Shown here piece after piece: positions 27,559 to 37,300 of a DNA stretch of 50,822 bases. The notes beneath the pieces were generated by a model. It was not told where the DNA came from. It ran no database searches and was given only the letters and a program-made list of their open reading frames with translations. Source of the DNA: Thioalkalivibrio sp. HK1 (lineage in GTDB: Bacteria > Pseudomonadota > Gammaproteobacteria > HK1); NCBI GenBank assembly GCA_000583135.1, contig JFBG01000080.1, forward strand, positions 1 to 50,822, read 5' to 3'. Made by a program: the position numbers and the translations under genes. Each line of letters begins with the position of its first letter. Positions within the stretch are counted from its first letter, which is position 1.

Positions 27559-27808
27559 GGTTCGTCGCATCGAAGATATATCTTTTGCGATCTCTTCGAG
27601 CACCTTAGATCCTGACCTCGCGACTTTTTGCTTGATACTATCTTAACGGATGGCCCAATGAATCGAACTCGATGAATCGGACGATCGCATTCAAAAGCCG
27701 GTTCGCCTCGCCGATGTCGATAAGAGAGGATCCGGCTTTCGGGCAATGCATGGGGCAAGGGTTTGCGGGAGGTGATTTTCCATACGGCGAGAGGGAGCGG
27801 GAGGGCGC

Positions 27809-28372
27809 TTAGTAGACGAGGCGACCGCCGCCGGGGGCGCCGCCACCTGCCGGGGGCATGGCTCCGGTTCCGGGAACGACGATCCGCGAGGCTTCCTCTC
27901 GCCGGATTTCTTGAGCCCTTGCGCTTAGATCGTCGACCGCGGTCTTGATCGCCTCGGGGAATTTCAAGAAGGCTTCCTCGAGAGAATTCGCATCGATGGG
28001 TGCTTGCACCGGGATCGGTCCGAGTTGGGAGACGATGGTCGTTTCCGCGATGTACAAGGTCGGACGGGAAGCGTCGTGATCGCCCTTGCGATCGACCGGT
28101 TTCAGACGTCGGATGGTCGCAAGTTTGGTATCGGTGAAAACATCCTCGCAGTGGATGCTATCGAGATCGGCGCTGAGCTGATCGAGGGTTTGACTTGGGT
28201 TATCTCGCCGGTCCACGAGCGTTTCATCTCCCGCTGCGTTGTCGTTTCGGGTCGGTTCGGCCGACATCCGAAATCGAAAAAAAGCCTTGTAAAGGCCGAA
28301 AATCGTCTTGTCGATGCTCGAATCATCGAGATGATCGACGATCTCGAAGCGATCGCCCTTCGTTTTTCGCAT
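27809..28372 (-). CDS. hypothetical protein with Gly/Pro-rich tail
   Basis: A 187-residue protein that I cannot assign. The central and C-terminal parts look genuinely coding: TLYIAETTIVSQLGPIPVQA, then an amphipathic helix SLEEAFLKFPEAIKTAVDDL running into ARAQEIRREEASRI, then a flexible tail PGTGAMPPAGGGAPGGG. No signal peptide or membrane span is present, so it is probably cytoplasmic. The start at 28372 (MRKTKGDRFEIVDHLDD) has a GAAGG element too close to the ATG to be ideal. It stands alone between the transporter block and the GTPase gene. Confidence 0.65.
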   Translation of the reverse strand: MRKTKGDRFEIVDHLDDSSIDKTIFGLYKAFFRFRMSAEPTRNDNAAGDETLVDRRDNPSQTLDQLSADLDSIHCEDVFTDTKLATIRRLKPVDRKGDHDASRPTLYIAETTIVSQLGPIPVQAPIDANSLEEAFLKFPEAIKTAVDDLSARAQEIRREEASRIVVPGTGAMPPAGGGAPGGGRLVY

Positions 28373-28566
28373 GCCTTCGAGCGATCATCGAAGATGGTGA
28401 TTCAACGATGATCGATGAGTTTAGCACAGGGCAAGGTTCCATCTTCGGCTACGCCTGCCGTCTTCCCTCTTCGTTTTCATGTCCTTTTCACGGATGAAAT
28501 TCGCTCGGCGTCGTTCAAGCGGCATTGTTCGAACAGCGCTGCCCGAACAGATCGCTTCGGTTGGCA

Positions 28567-29592
28567 TCAGGTATGGATCTCGATGATATCGCCATCGTTG
28601 ACCTCGTGGTCTCGTCCCACTTGCCGGCCGCGGATGCGACCGCTGCGTTCCCAGAGTTTGGCGTAGCGCAGTGCCCGGGCAATGTCTTTGTGGATCATCC
28701 CCGCCACATCCATGACGGTATCCCCCGCTCGCACCGTGAAGGGAGCCCCCATATCCGGCGGTCGCCCCGGTGTCTTGGTGTAGACCCGGGCGATCCCCAG
28801 TTCATCGAAGAGAAACGAGCCGATCTTGGCAAGTCCGATATCCTTCTTGATCGAGGTTGCGATCCTCGGATGGGAAAAACCGGCCAAGTCGCAAAAAACC
28901 TCCAGTTCACCTTCGGGATCGGCGCTCAAGTCCGCTTTGGTGGCCACGATCAGGGTCGGCAGGCGGATCGCGAAGGGATCGTAATCATCGGCCCCGGGAT
29001 CGGGGGCGATCCTTGCGCTTTGAAAATCGGGCAATAGCGATACCCGCTTTTCTTGGAGGATCGCCACAGTCTTGAGGGTGCTTTCGATGCATTGCGGATC
29101 GTGCAGATCGACCACCAGCAGTGCGGCATCGGCGGGTTGCAGGGCATTCGCCAGCCACGAGATCGGGCGCTCGGGGGCGATCGGCGGCAGGTCCACGAGC
29201 TGGAGCTGAATATCCTCGTAAGGCAGCATCGCCGGCTGTGGAAATTGGGTGGTGAATGGATAGGGGCCGATATCGGCGCCGGCGCCGGTCAGGTGAACCA
29301 CGAGGGATGACTTGCCGGTATTGGCCGGGCCGAGCAATGCGATTTGTGCCGCCCCCTCGGGCCGGATGACCAGCGCCGGGCCGCTGCGGGCTCCTCCCTT
29401 TTTCGGCCCCGAGAGTTCCTCGGTGAGTTGCTTGATGCGGGCCTTGATATCGCCTTGGAGCCGATCGGTTCCCTTGTGCTTGGGGATCGTGCGCAGCATT
29501 TCGCGCAGGCATTCGAGGCGCTCTTTGGGCTCTTTCGCTCCTCGAAAGGCGGCTTCGGCGGATTTATATTCGGGGGAGAGATTGGCCGGCAT
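28567..29592 (-). CDS. DRG/Obg-like GTPase with C-terminal TGS domain
   Basis: A 341-residue P-loop GTPase. An N-terminal helical region (residues 1-65) precedes G1 LLGPANTGKSS (87-97), G2 Thr in YPFTTQ (about 114) and G4 ATKADL near 217. The final 70 residues form a TGS domain (GAPFTVRAGDTVMDVAGMIH and VNDGDIIEIHT). This is the layout of developmentally regulated GTP-binding (DRG/Obg/YchF-related) proteins, which usually act with ribosomes or RNA. The G3 box, normally D-x-x-G, reads DLPP at 134-137, so the switch II glycine is missing; hydrolysis may be altered. It appears to be a single-gene unit. Confidence 0.88.
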   Translation of the reverse strand: MPANLSPEYKSAEAAFRGAKEPKERLECLREMLRTIPKHKGTDRLQGDIKARIKQLTEELSGPKKGGARSGPALVIRPEGAAQIALLGPANTGKSSLVVHLTGAGADIGPYPFTTQFPQPAMLPYEDIQLQLVDLPPIAPERPISWLANALQPADAALLVVDLHDPQCIESTLKTVAILQEKRVSLLPDFQSARIAPDPGADDYDPFAIRLPTLIVATKADLSADPEGELEVFCDLAGFSHPRIATSIKKDIGLAKIGSFLFDELGIARVYTKTPGRPPDMGAPFTVRAGDTVMDVAGMIHKDIARALRYAKLWERSGRIRGRQVGRDHEVNDGDIIEIHT

Positions 29593-29760
29593 CGTCAGCG
29601 GGATGGTTTGTCGAAGGAGGGATCCGAAAGGCGCAAGGCCTCGGTGTGGAGACCCATCGCATCGAGGCGAATGGTGATCGATTTCGAAGCGCGATAGTCG
29701 GATAGTCGATTGTATCGATCTCGATTCATCTCAGTCCAAGCCATCTCGATCCGGGCCATC

Positions 29761-30282
29761 TCAATCCAAGGGCAGGGAAAGACGCAGATGGAACGTTTCC
29801 ATGCCGGGATTTTCTTCGTATTTGCCGGCGTTGGAACGGTGATCCCAGCCCAAGCCGATCCGAAAACCGTCGGGGGCGGTCCAGGCCAGCTCGATACCTG
29901 AGCGGTATTGAAGCAGCCCGCCGAGATCGATCCCCGATCCGTGCTCGAAAGCCCCGGCCATCAAATGGAGCTGGACGCTGGTACTCGGAATCGGGGTGTT
30001 CACGGTCCACGCCAAGCCGCCGCCGGCCCAGATATCCATCTTGTCGGTCAGCGACAGGCCGTAGATGGGCTGGAAGGGACCGTAGGCGACTCCGATATCG
30101 TGCCGGATATAAAGCTCTTGACTGCCGAGCCTCTCATCCTTCAAATAGACTTGTCCTGCCGCCAGCGAAAGATGAGAGGGTACATCTCGCGAGGCGACGC
30201 ATCCGCTCTGGCAGTAGTTGACGAACATGTCTCCGCCTCCTAAAGCCAGCATCAGCGCAGCGAAGATTCCGTTATTCGGCAT
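29761..30282 (-). CDS. PagL-like lipid A 3-O-deacylase (acyloxyacyl hydrolase family)
   Basis: A 173-residue predicted outer-membrane beta-barrel with short amphipathic strands and the PagL catalytic pattern near the C-terminus: WDHRSNAG with His148, Ser150 and Asn151, and Glu162 in NPGMETF. The His-x-Ser and the 14-residue step to Glu match the Pseudomonas PagL triad. It would remove the 3-O-acyl chain of lipid A in the outer membrane. ATG 30282 is chosen for its AAGGA ribosome site 8-9 bases upstream and the hydrophobic leader MPNNGIFAALMLALGGG, although the leader is not a perfect signal peptide. It lies downstream of the molybdoenzyme gene by 55 bp and may share its transcript. Confidence 0.8.
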   Translation of the reverse strand: MPNNGIFAALMLALGGGDMFVNYCQSGCVASRDVPSHLSLAAGQVYLKDERLGSQELYIRHDIGVAYGPFQPIYGLSLTDKMDIWAGGGLAWTVNTPIPSTSVQLHLMAGAFEHGSGIDLGGLLQYRSGIELAWTAPDGFRIGLGWDHRSNAGKYEENPGMETFHLRLSLPLD

Positions 30283-30337
30283 GATCGAGATCCTTGGAGA
30301 AGTCGGCTTTTGGGGGCAACGAGCGCCCGAGTCTTTA

Positions 30338-32737
30338 TTACGCTCGCTCTTTTGAAGAAATGGCGGAAGGGCCGGCACCGGCTCTTGCCGGAGCGCAAGC
30401 CTTCCACAGGCGTTCTGGGGTGACCGGCATATCGATATGTTCGACTTTGAAAGGAGCCAAGGCATCGACGATGGCGTTGATCACCGTCGGACAAGCGGCG
30501 GTGCAGCCGGATTCGCCGACGCCTTTGACCCCCAAGGGATTGGTGCGGGCGGGCACGCAATTGCGCCGAAAGCGAAAGGAGGGGAGATCGTCGGCTCGAG
30601 GAAGGGTGTAATCCATGAAACTGCCGGAAAGGATCTGACCCGAATCCGGATCGTAGACCACATTTTCGAAAAGGGCTTGTCCCAATCCTTGGGCGATGCC
30701 GCCGTGCACCTGACCTTCGACCAACATCGGATTGATGGCCACCCCGTGGTCGTTGACCGCGCTGTAGCGCACGATCTCGAGTTCGCCGGTTTGGGGATCG
30801 ATCTCGACCTCGCAGACATGGCACCCGCAGGGGTAGTTGTATTTTTTCGCATGGTAATGGCTGGTGGCTTGCAGCCCGATCTCGTTCGAATCGGGCAGGG
30901 TATCGGCTTTGAAGGAGGCGTAGACCACATCGGGCAAAGCGATGCTGCGATTGGTGCCGATGGCGGTGAAAACGCCGTCCGAGAAATGAATTTCCTCTTC
31001 GGGAGCGGAAAGCGCGCGGGCCGCGATGCGCTTGCCGCGCTCGATGATCGCTTGCGCGGCCAGCGTGACCCCCATGGCGGCGACGGTCGCGGTGCGCGAG
31101 CCGCCGGTTCCCTGTCCGGGACCGATCAGATCGCTGTCGCCTTGCAGCACGTGCACGGATTCGATGGGGATGCCCAAGCGATCCCCGGCGACTTGGGCGA
31201 AGGTCGTGGCATGACCGTGGCCTGCGCCCTGTCCGGTCAGGCTGATGCGCAGATCCCCGTTCGGCTGAAAGACGAGACTTACGCGGTTGTCGAGAAATCC
31301 ATCCGGCTCCTGGAAGAGGGCGAAGCCGAAACCCCGTAGCCGACCGCGCCGATGGGCTTGCCGTCGGCGCCGGTCGAAGCCTTCTCTATCCGCAAGTAAA
31401 AGGGCGTCGTCCATGTTGGTCGCGAATTCTCCGCTGTCGAATTCGATTCCGGTGCCGGTGGAAAAAGGCATGTCTTCGGGCCGAACCACATTGCGTCGAC
31501 GCAAATCGGCCGGATCATGGCCGGTTTCGCGGGCGGCGGCATCCACGAGCCGCTCGATCACGTGGTTGTACTCCGGCTTGCCCGCGCCCCGGTAAGCGTG
31601 GACGGGCACGGTATTGGTGAAGATCACCTCGGTACGGGCATGCCATGCCGGTATGCGATAGACCCCGGTCAGGCAACGCACTCCGCCGACGGTGGGGATG
31701 GTCGGCGACTCCGCCGTGGTATAGGCTCCGATATTCGAGAGCGTGCGGGTGCGAACGGCGAGGAAACGGCCCTCTCGGTCCAGTGCCAACTCCGCGAAGG
31801 TGAGGTGATCTCGACCTTGGCCGTCGCTGATGAAACTCTCGGTGCGTTGGGCGATCCATTTGACCGGTCGCGCGCAGCGTTTCGCCGCCCAAGCGATCAG
31901 CACATGCTCCGGATAGGATCGAATCTTGATCCCGAAGGCCCCGCCGACATCATCGGTGATGATATGGATGCTCGCGCTGCCGACCCCCAAGGAGCGGGCG
32001 ATCGACTCCAGCAAGGCGCCGGCCCCTTGGGTCGGGGTGAAGATCGTATATCGCCCCCGGCTTTCATCGAATTCCGCGATCACCCCGCGATTTTCCATCG
32101 GCGCGGCGATCACGCGGTTGTTGACGATGCGCAAGGAGGTGCGATGCGCGGCCTTGGCGAAGGCCTCTTGCGTTGCTTCGGGATCGCCCGCCTCCCAGTC
32201 GAGGGCGAGATTGCCGGGGGCTTGGGGCCATAGACAAGGAGCGTCGCTTTCGCGGGCTGCGCTTGCGTCCACCACCACCGGCAGTTCCTCGTAATCCACC
32301 AGCACGCATTCCGCCGCATCGAGGGCATCGCTCAATCGTTCGGCGACGATCAGCGCCACCGGATCGCCCGAGAACATGACCCGATCCTTGGCCAGCAGGG
32401 GATGACCGGTATTGACGCTTCGCTCGCCCCCTCGACCGCGTACATGGTTCTCGTCCACCAGTGGCCCGATTCCGTCTTCGGCCAGATCTCGCCATGTGAG
32501 CACCTCGATCACCCCGGGGCAGGCCATCGCCTCGGAGGTATCGATGGAGAGGATGCGGGCATGGGCGTAAGGGGAGCGGACGATCAAGGCATGCGCTTGG
32601 TGGGCGCGATCGATATCCTCGATGAAGCGTCCCCGACCGGTGGTCAGCGCAATATCCTCGCGCCTAAGAATGCTGACTCCGATAGGGCTTCGGGTCCGGG
32701 CATCGATCTTGGGCGATGCTTCGTCTTCGCTGTTCAC
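30338..32737 (-). CDS. molybdopterin-binding hydroxylase large subunit (xanthine dehydrogenase/CoxL family)
   Basis: A 799-residue catalytic subunit of the molybdenum hydroxylase family. The N-terminal a/b domain begins IGVSILRREDIALTTGRGRF. The Mo-cofactor domain has GGAFGIK, AYRGAGKPEYN, GQGAGHGHATTFAQ and the conserved GVKGVGESG, whose Glu is the base in known enzymes. The form I CO dehydrogenase loop AYRCSFR is absent (AYRGAGK instead), so it is not a true CO dehydrogenase; the substrate may be an aldehyde, purine or N-heterocycle. The start is GTG 32737 with GGAGGT about 9 bases upstream. The FAD (CoxM) and 2Fe-2S (CoxS) subunit genes expected next to it are not in the window. Confidence 0.92.
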   Translation of the reverse strand: MNSEDEASPKIDARTRSPIGVSILRREDIALTTGRGRFIEDIDRAHQAHALIVRSPYAHARILSIDTSEAMACPGVIEVLTWRDLAEDGIGPLVDENHVRGRGGERSVNTGHPLLAKDRVMFSGDPVALIVAERLSDALDAAECVLVDYEELPVVVDASAARESDAPCLWPQAPGNLALDWEAGDPEATQEAFAKAAHRTSLRIVNNRVIAAPMENRGVIAEFDESRGRYTIFTPTQGAGALLESIARSLGVGSASIHIITDDVGGAFGIKIRSYPEHVLIAWAAKRCARPVKWIAQRTESFISDGQGRDHLTFAELALDREGRFLAVRTRTLSNIGAYTTAESPTIPTVGGVRCLTGVYRIPAWHARTEVIFTNTVPVHAYRGAGKPEYNHVIERLVDAAARETGHDPADLRRRNVVRPEDMPFSTGTGIEFDSGEFATNMDDALLLADREGFDRRRRQAHRRGRLRGFGFALFQEPDGFLDNRVSLVFQPNGDLRISLTGQGAGHGHATTFAQVAGDRLGIPIESVHVLQGDSDLIGPGQGTGGSRTATVAAMGVTLAAQAIIERGKRIAARALSAPEEEIHFSDGVFTAIGTNRSIALPDVVYASFKADTLPDSNEIGLQATSHYHAKKYNYPCGCHVCEVEIDPQTGELEIVRYSAVNDHGVAINPMLVEGQVHGGIAQGLGQALFENVVYDPDSGQILSGSFMDYTLPRADDLPSFRFRRNCVPARTNPLGVKGVGESGCTAACPTVINAIVDALAPFKVEHIDMPVTPERLWKACAPARAGAGPSAISSKERA

Positions 32738-33044
32738 CGGCAGGCAACCTCCGCTAAGGCAATCGATGGCAAGGATCGGCGCTTCGGGTCGCGCGCAGGG
32801 TTTTTCCGCCCTTTCTCGCCGCTTTGAGAATGCGATCCCTAAAAAGCGCGATCCGATGATGCGATCTTGAAAAAACGGATGGTATTTTACGCACCCGGGG
32901 ATTCGTCAAGGCTTTTTCGATGGCTCGAATGAAATTTCTCGGCGAGGTATATCGACGAGGAATCTCGATGGGAAATCTCGATGGGAAATTCCGGCGAAGC
33001 ATTCCTTGGCGGGGCATCTTTGGCGGGGCACCTTGCGATCCAGA
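32738..33044. other. intergenic region with a 13-bp tandem repeat
   Basis: About 307 bp upstream of the molybdoenzyme gene and downstream of the EamA gene, both on the minus strand. No gene is evident. It contains a perfect two-copy repeat of AATCTCGATGGGA at 32961-32986 and the GGAGGT ribosome site of the molybdoenzyme gene. A promoter is expected but not identifiable. Confidence 0.45.
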
Positions 33045-33920
33045 TCATGCTTGCCAGCCGATCAGGGCCACGCTCGCCGCCACCGTCAAGGTCGCGATCG
33101 CCACCCGCAGATTGATGGATTCTTCCTTGAAGACCCAAGATCCGAGCAAGAGGGTGAAGATCGGAGCGCAGGCGATGGTCGGGGCGACCACGACCAATCG
33201 TCCTTCGAGCAAGGCGGTGTTGACGGTGACCACCGCGGCGCCGTAGGCGATACCGGTGACGATCAGCCATCGCATGCCCTCGGGAGGCACGCTACGCAGG
33301 ATCGGCCGCCGCAGGTAGAGATGGCCGGCCAAGGCGCACACGAAGGCGACGCTGTAAGCGATCAGGGCGACGAAAAAAGGACTCGGGATTTCGTCCAGCG
33401 CGATCTTCGAAAAGGCCTGCACGAGACTACGAATGAAGGCGGCGCCGACGGGCAAGAGCAGGGCGATCAGCGGCCATGAACGGGCGCTTCGTCCGCGCAG
33501 CGAGATCAGAATGACTCCGGCCACGATCCCTGCGGTGCCCAAGGCGATTTCCAAGGACAGGGTCTCCGCCAGCAGCACCACCCCGAGGGCGACCCCGAAC
33601 AAGGGAGAGGTCGCCGCCAGCGTGGCGCTGATGGTCGGTCCGAGAATGCGGGTGCCGGCCATGCCCAGATTGGCGGAGATCAAGGGTCTCAAAAATCCCA
33701 GAGCGATCAGGAGCGGCATCACCGAGGCCGTCCAGTACCAGGCTTGCATATAAAAAGGGCTGGCGAGCCAATAGACGCCGACGCTGACTCCGATCTGCCA
33801 CAAGGCGGCGGTGCGAAAATCGACGAAACGAAGTGCCAAGCGCGAGAACTGGTTGCCGAATGCGAAGAGGATCGCCGCCGCAAGGGAGAGTGAAATCGTC
33901 AGCGTGTCGCTTGGTTGCAC
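33045..33920 (-). CDS. EamA-family (DMT) transporter
   Basis: About 291 residues with ten predicted membrane spans in two homologous halves, the DMT/EamA layout. The first half runs from LTISLSLAAAILFAFGNQF through ATSPLFGVALGVVLLAETLS, the second from LIALLLPVGAAFIRSLVQA to TIACAPIFTLLLGSWVFKEE. The E-x-x-S/N element at the end of each half is typical. It probably exports an amino acid, nucleotide or similar metabolite. The GTG at 33920 is preferred over an ATG at 34025: the intervening residues are charged and non-family-like, and an AGGATAA element precedes the GTG. Confidence 0.88.
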   Translation of the reverse strand: MQPSDTLTISLSLAAAILFAFGNQFSRLALRFVDFRTAALWQIGVSVGVYWLASPFYMQAWYWTASVMPLLIALGFLRPLISANLGMAGTRILGPTISATLAATSPLFGVALGVVLLAETLSLEIALGTAGIVAGVILISLRGRSARSWPLIALLLPVGAAFIRSLVQAFSKIALDEIPSPFFVALIAYSVAFVCALAGHLYLRRPILRSVPPEGMRWLIVTGIAYGAAVVTVNTALLEGRLVVVAPTIACAPIFTLLLGSWVFKEESINLRVAIATLTVAASVALIGWQA

Positions 33921-34393
33921 TTGAGGGTTATCCTGCGGATTCGTTCTCGTTCGTTCTCGCACCGTTTTTTTTCGGGCACGATCACGGTGCGAGGTCGCCC
34001 GATCGGCGGCAACGATCGACGGCAACAGGGTTTACGGGATCTTCGCTTGATCGAGAAGGGGATTCACGCCATTTTGCGAATACGCTTCGATGCGAGTCGA
34101 TGGGGAAGTTCTCATATCGTACAATTTGGCTATCTTGCGCAGGAGAGGATCCCTAACGGCCAAGGGCGATCGCCGCCCCGTCGATGCTCGGCGGGCTCGC
34201 TTTGTGCGGTCGGGATATCCTCGGGCTCGGTATCGGTCTTTTTCGTTCGGCTTATGTTTCGAGCGCCGATGTGTCGAGCGTCGATATGCCGAACATGGTA
34301 TCGATCATCGTATCGATCATCGTCGCCGAAGCGAGCGATGAGCAGCGGCCTTGCGCATCATCTATCAGTCGAGATTTTCGAAACGGAGTGCAG
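33921..34393. other. EamA-gltB divergent intergenic region
   Basis: About 470 bp between divergent genes. The gltB frame is open through the last 210 bp, but the translation there is not GltB-like and is best read as leader. A perfect two-copy 12-bp repeat GTATCGATCATC lies at 34298-34321. A TACAAT element at 34120-34125 could be a -10 for gltB, without a clear -35. Nothing else is recognised. Confidence 0.4.
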
Positions 34394-37300
34394 ATGTCTC
34401 CAAAAATCGTGCCCCAACGGATATCGGCGATCCCCCGCGCCCGAAGGCCCGAACGTCAGGGTCTTTACGATCCCGCGCAAGAAAAAGACTCTTGCGGAGT
34501 CGGTTTCGTCTGCGATATTCATGGTCGATCGAGCCGTCGCATCATCGAGCATGCCAAGCAGATGAACTGCTCGATGGTGCATCGAGGAGGGATTGGCTAC
34601 GAATCCAATACCGGCGATGGAACCGGGATTTTGACCGCCATCCCCCATGATTTTCTCGTACGCAAGGCGAAGGAGTCCTTGGGCGTCGATTTACCGCGGG
34701 CGGGGCGCTACGGTGTCGGACTCGTCTTCTTGCCGCACGAGGAGACGGCCGCGCGGCGCTGCAAGGAGGTCTTCGAGCGCTGCACGGCGGAGGCGGGGCA
34801 GGCAATCATCGGCTGGAGGCCATTGCCGATCGATCCCGATGCCGCCGATATCGGGGGGGCGGCCCGCGCCGCCATGCCTCGTATCGAGCAGCTCTTCATC
34901 GCCGCCGCCGACGGGATCGAGGACAAGGCTTTCGAGCGTTCCCTCTATCTCATCCGCAAGCATGCCACTCACCTTGCGCATGCGACGCCGGTTGCGAGCG
35001 ATCCGAGCGATCATCGGGATTCGGATTCGACCTTTTACGTGGTCTCTTTATCGGCGGGGATCATCGTCTACAAGGGGATGCTGACCCCGCCCCAGCTCTT
35101 CGCCTTCTACCCCGATCTCGACGATCCCGAGTTCGCCTCCCACCTTGCGATGGTCCATTCGAGGTTTTCGACCAATACCTTTCCCTCATGGGATCGGGCG
35201 CAACCCAATCGATTGATGAGTCATAACGGGGAGATCAACACCCTGCTCGGCAATCGCAACTGGATGAATGCCCGGCAAGGGGTGCTCGAAAGCGATCTCT
35301 TCGAAGAGGATCTATCCCGCTTGTTCCCCGTGGTCGAGCCCGATTGCTCGGATTCGGGCACCTTCGACAATGTGCTGGAATTCCTGTTGATGACCGGGCG
35401 CTCCTTGCCCGAGGCGGTGTTGATGATGATCCCCGAAGCGTGGCAGCAAGATGCCTCGATGTCGGCGGATAAACGCGCTTTTTATGAATACCACTCTTGT
35501 TTGATGGAGCCTTGGGACGGCCCGGCTTCGATCGCCTTTACCGACGGGGCCTATATCGGGGCGGTCCTCGATCGCAACGGTTTGCGTCCCTCTCGCTATT
35601 CCATCACCGATGACGGTCTGTGCGTGATGGCCTCCGAAGTCGGGGTGGTGGATATCGATCCGGCGAGGGTGATCGAGAAGGGTCGTTTGCAGCCCGGGCG
35701 GATGTTTCTGATCGATTTCAAAGCGGGGCGCATGATCCCCGATCACGAGATCAAGTCCGAGGTGGCGCAGCGCCACCCCTTCGGCGCATGGCTCGAGCGA
35801 CAACGCATCGAAGTTGCCGATCTGCCGCTGCCGAGCGATGTCCCGGGACTCGATTCGGATCGCCTGATGGCAAGGATGCAGGCCTTCGGCTATACCGCCG
35901 AGACCATGCAGTTCATGCTCTTGCCGTTGGTGCGTGAATTGCGCGATCCCTTAGGGTCGATGGGCAACGACAGCGCCTTGGCGGTGATGTCGGAAAGGCC
36001 CCGCATGCTCTACGACTATTTCCGTCAGCTATTCGCCCAAGTGACCAACCCCGCCATCGATTCCATCCGCGAGGAAGTGGTGATGGCGTTGGAGTGCTTC
36101 ATCGGTCCCGAGCGCAACCTACTCGACCCCGGCGAGGTGCACGCCCATCGCTTGCACCTTCCCCATCCGATCCTTTCCAACGAGGATCTGGCGGCCTTGG
36201 CGCGGATCGATCGCCCGGGTTGGCGGGCGCATACCATCGATATCACCTTCCCGCGCGATTCGGGTCGTGCGGGCTTGGTCGAGGCCTTGGATCGAATTTG
36301 CCGTAAGGCGAGCGCGGCGGTCGCCGAGAAAGCGGCATTGATCATTTTGAGCGATCGAAGCATCGCCCCGGATCGGGTGCCGATCAGCGCCTTGGCCGCG
36401 GTCGGGGCGGTGCACCATCATTTGGTGCATACCCGAGAGCGCACCCGGGTCGGTTTGATCGTCGAGACCGGCGAGGCTCGAGAGGTCCATCACCACTGTC
36501 TGTTGGTCGGTTACGGCGCCGATGCCATCAATCCCTGGCTGGCCTTCGAGGCGTTGTGGGATGCGCGCCGCAAAGGCCATACCGCGGATGCCGATGCCTT
36601 GGACGACGACGCGAAGATCACCGCCGCCTACCGCAAGGCGGTGGCCAAGGGCATGCTCAAGGTGATGGCCAAGATGGGGATATCCACCTTGCAGTCCTAT
36701 AAAGGGGCGCAGATATTCGAGATCGTCGGCTTGGCCGACGAGGTCGTCGATCGCTGCTTTAGCGGCACGGCGAGTCGGGTGCAAGGGCTCGGATTTGATC
36801 AGTTGGCCGAGGAAATGCAAAGGCGACACGCCTCGGGGTTCCCCGCAGGCCCCGGTGCGGCCTTGCCGGTATTGTCGAACCCCGGCGATTTTCACTGGCG
36901 CCGCCACGGCGAGATCCACCTGTGGGATCCGGATTCGATCGCCCATTTACAGGTCGCCGCCCGCAGTGACGACGAAGAGGCCTACTGGCGTTTCGCCCGT
37001 CACGCCAATGAACAAACCACCCGCCATGCGACCTTGCGCGGGCTGCTGCGCTTTCGCTCCTCGACATCGCCGGTGCCACTATCCGAGGTCGAGCCCGCAA
37101 GCGAGATCGTGCGGCGTTTCGCCACCGGGGCCATGAGCTTCGGCTCGCTGTCGAGCGAGGCCCACGAGACCCTCGCCATCGCCATGAATCGCATCGGAGG
37201 CAAGTCCAATACCGGCGAGGGCGGCGAGGATCCGGCGCGATCCGAGGTCGATCCCAACGGCGATTCGAGGCGATCGGCGATCAAGCAAGTGGCCAGCGGT

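Noticed and set aside
34184..34393. 70-codon in-frame extension of gltB
   Set aside because: No similarity to GltB N-termini, contains tandem-repeat DNA, and the ATG at 34394 has the better ribosome site and family length.
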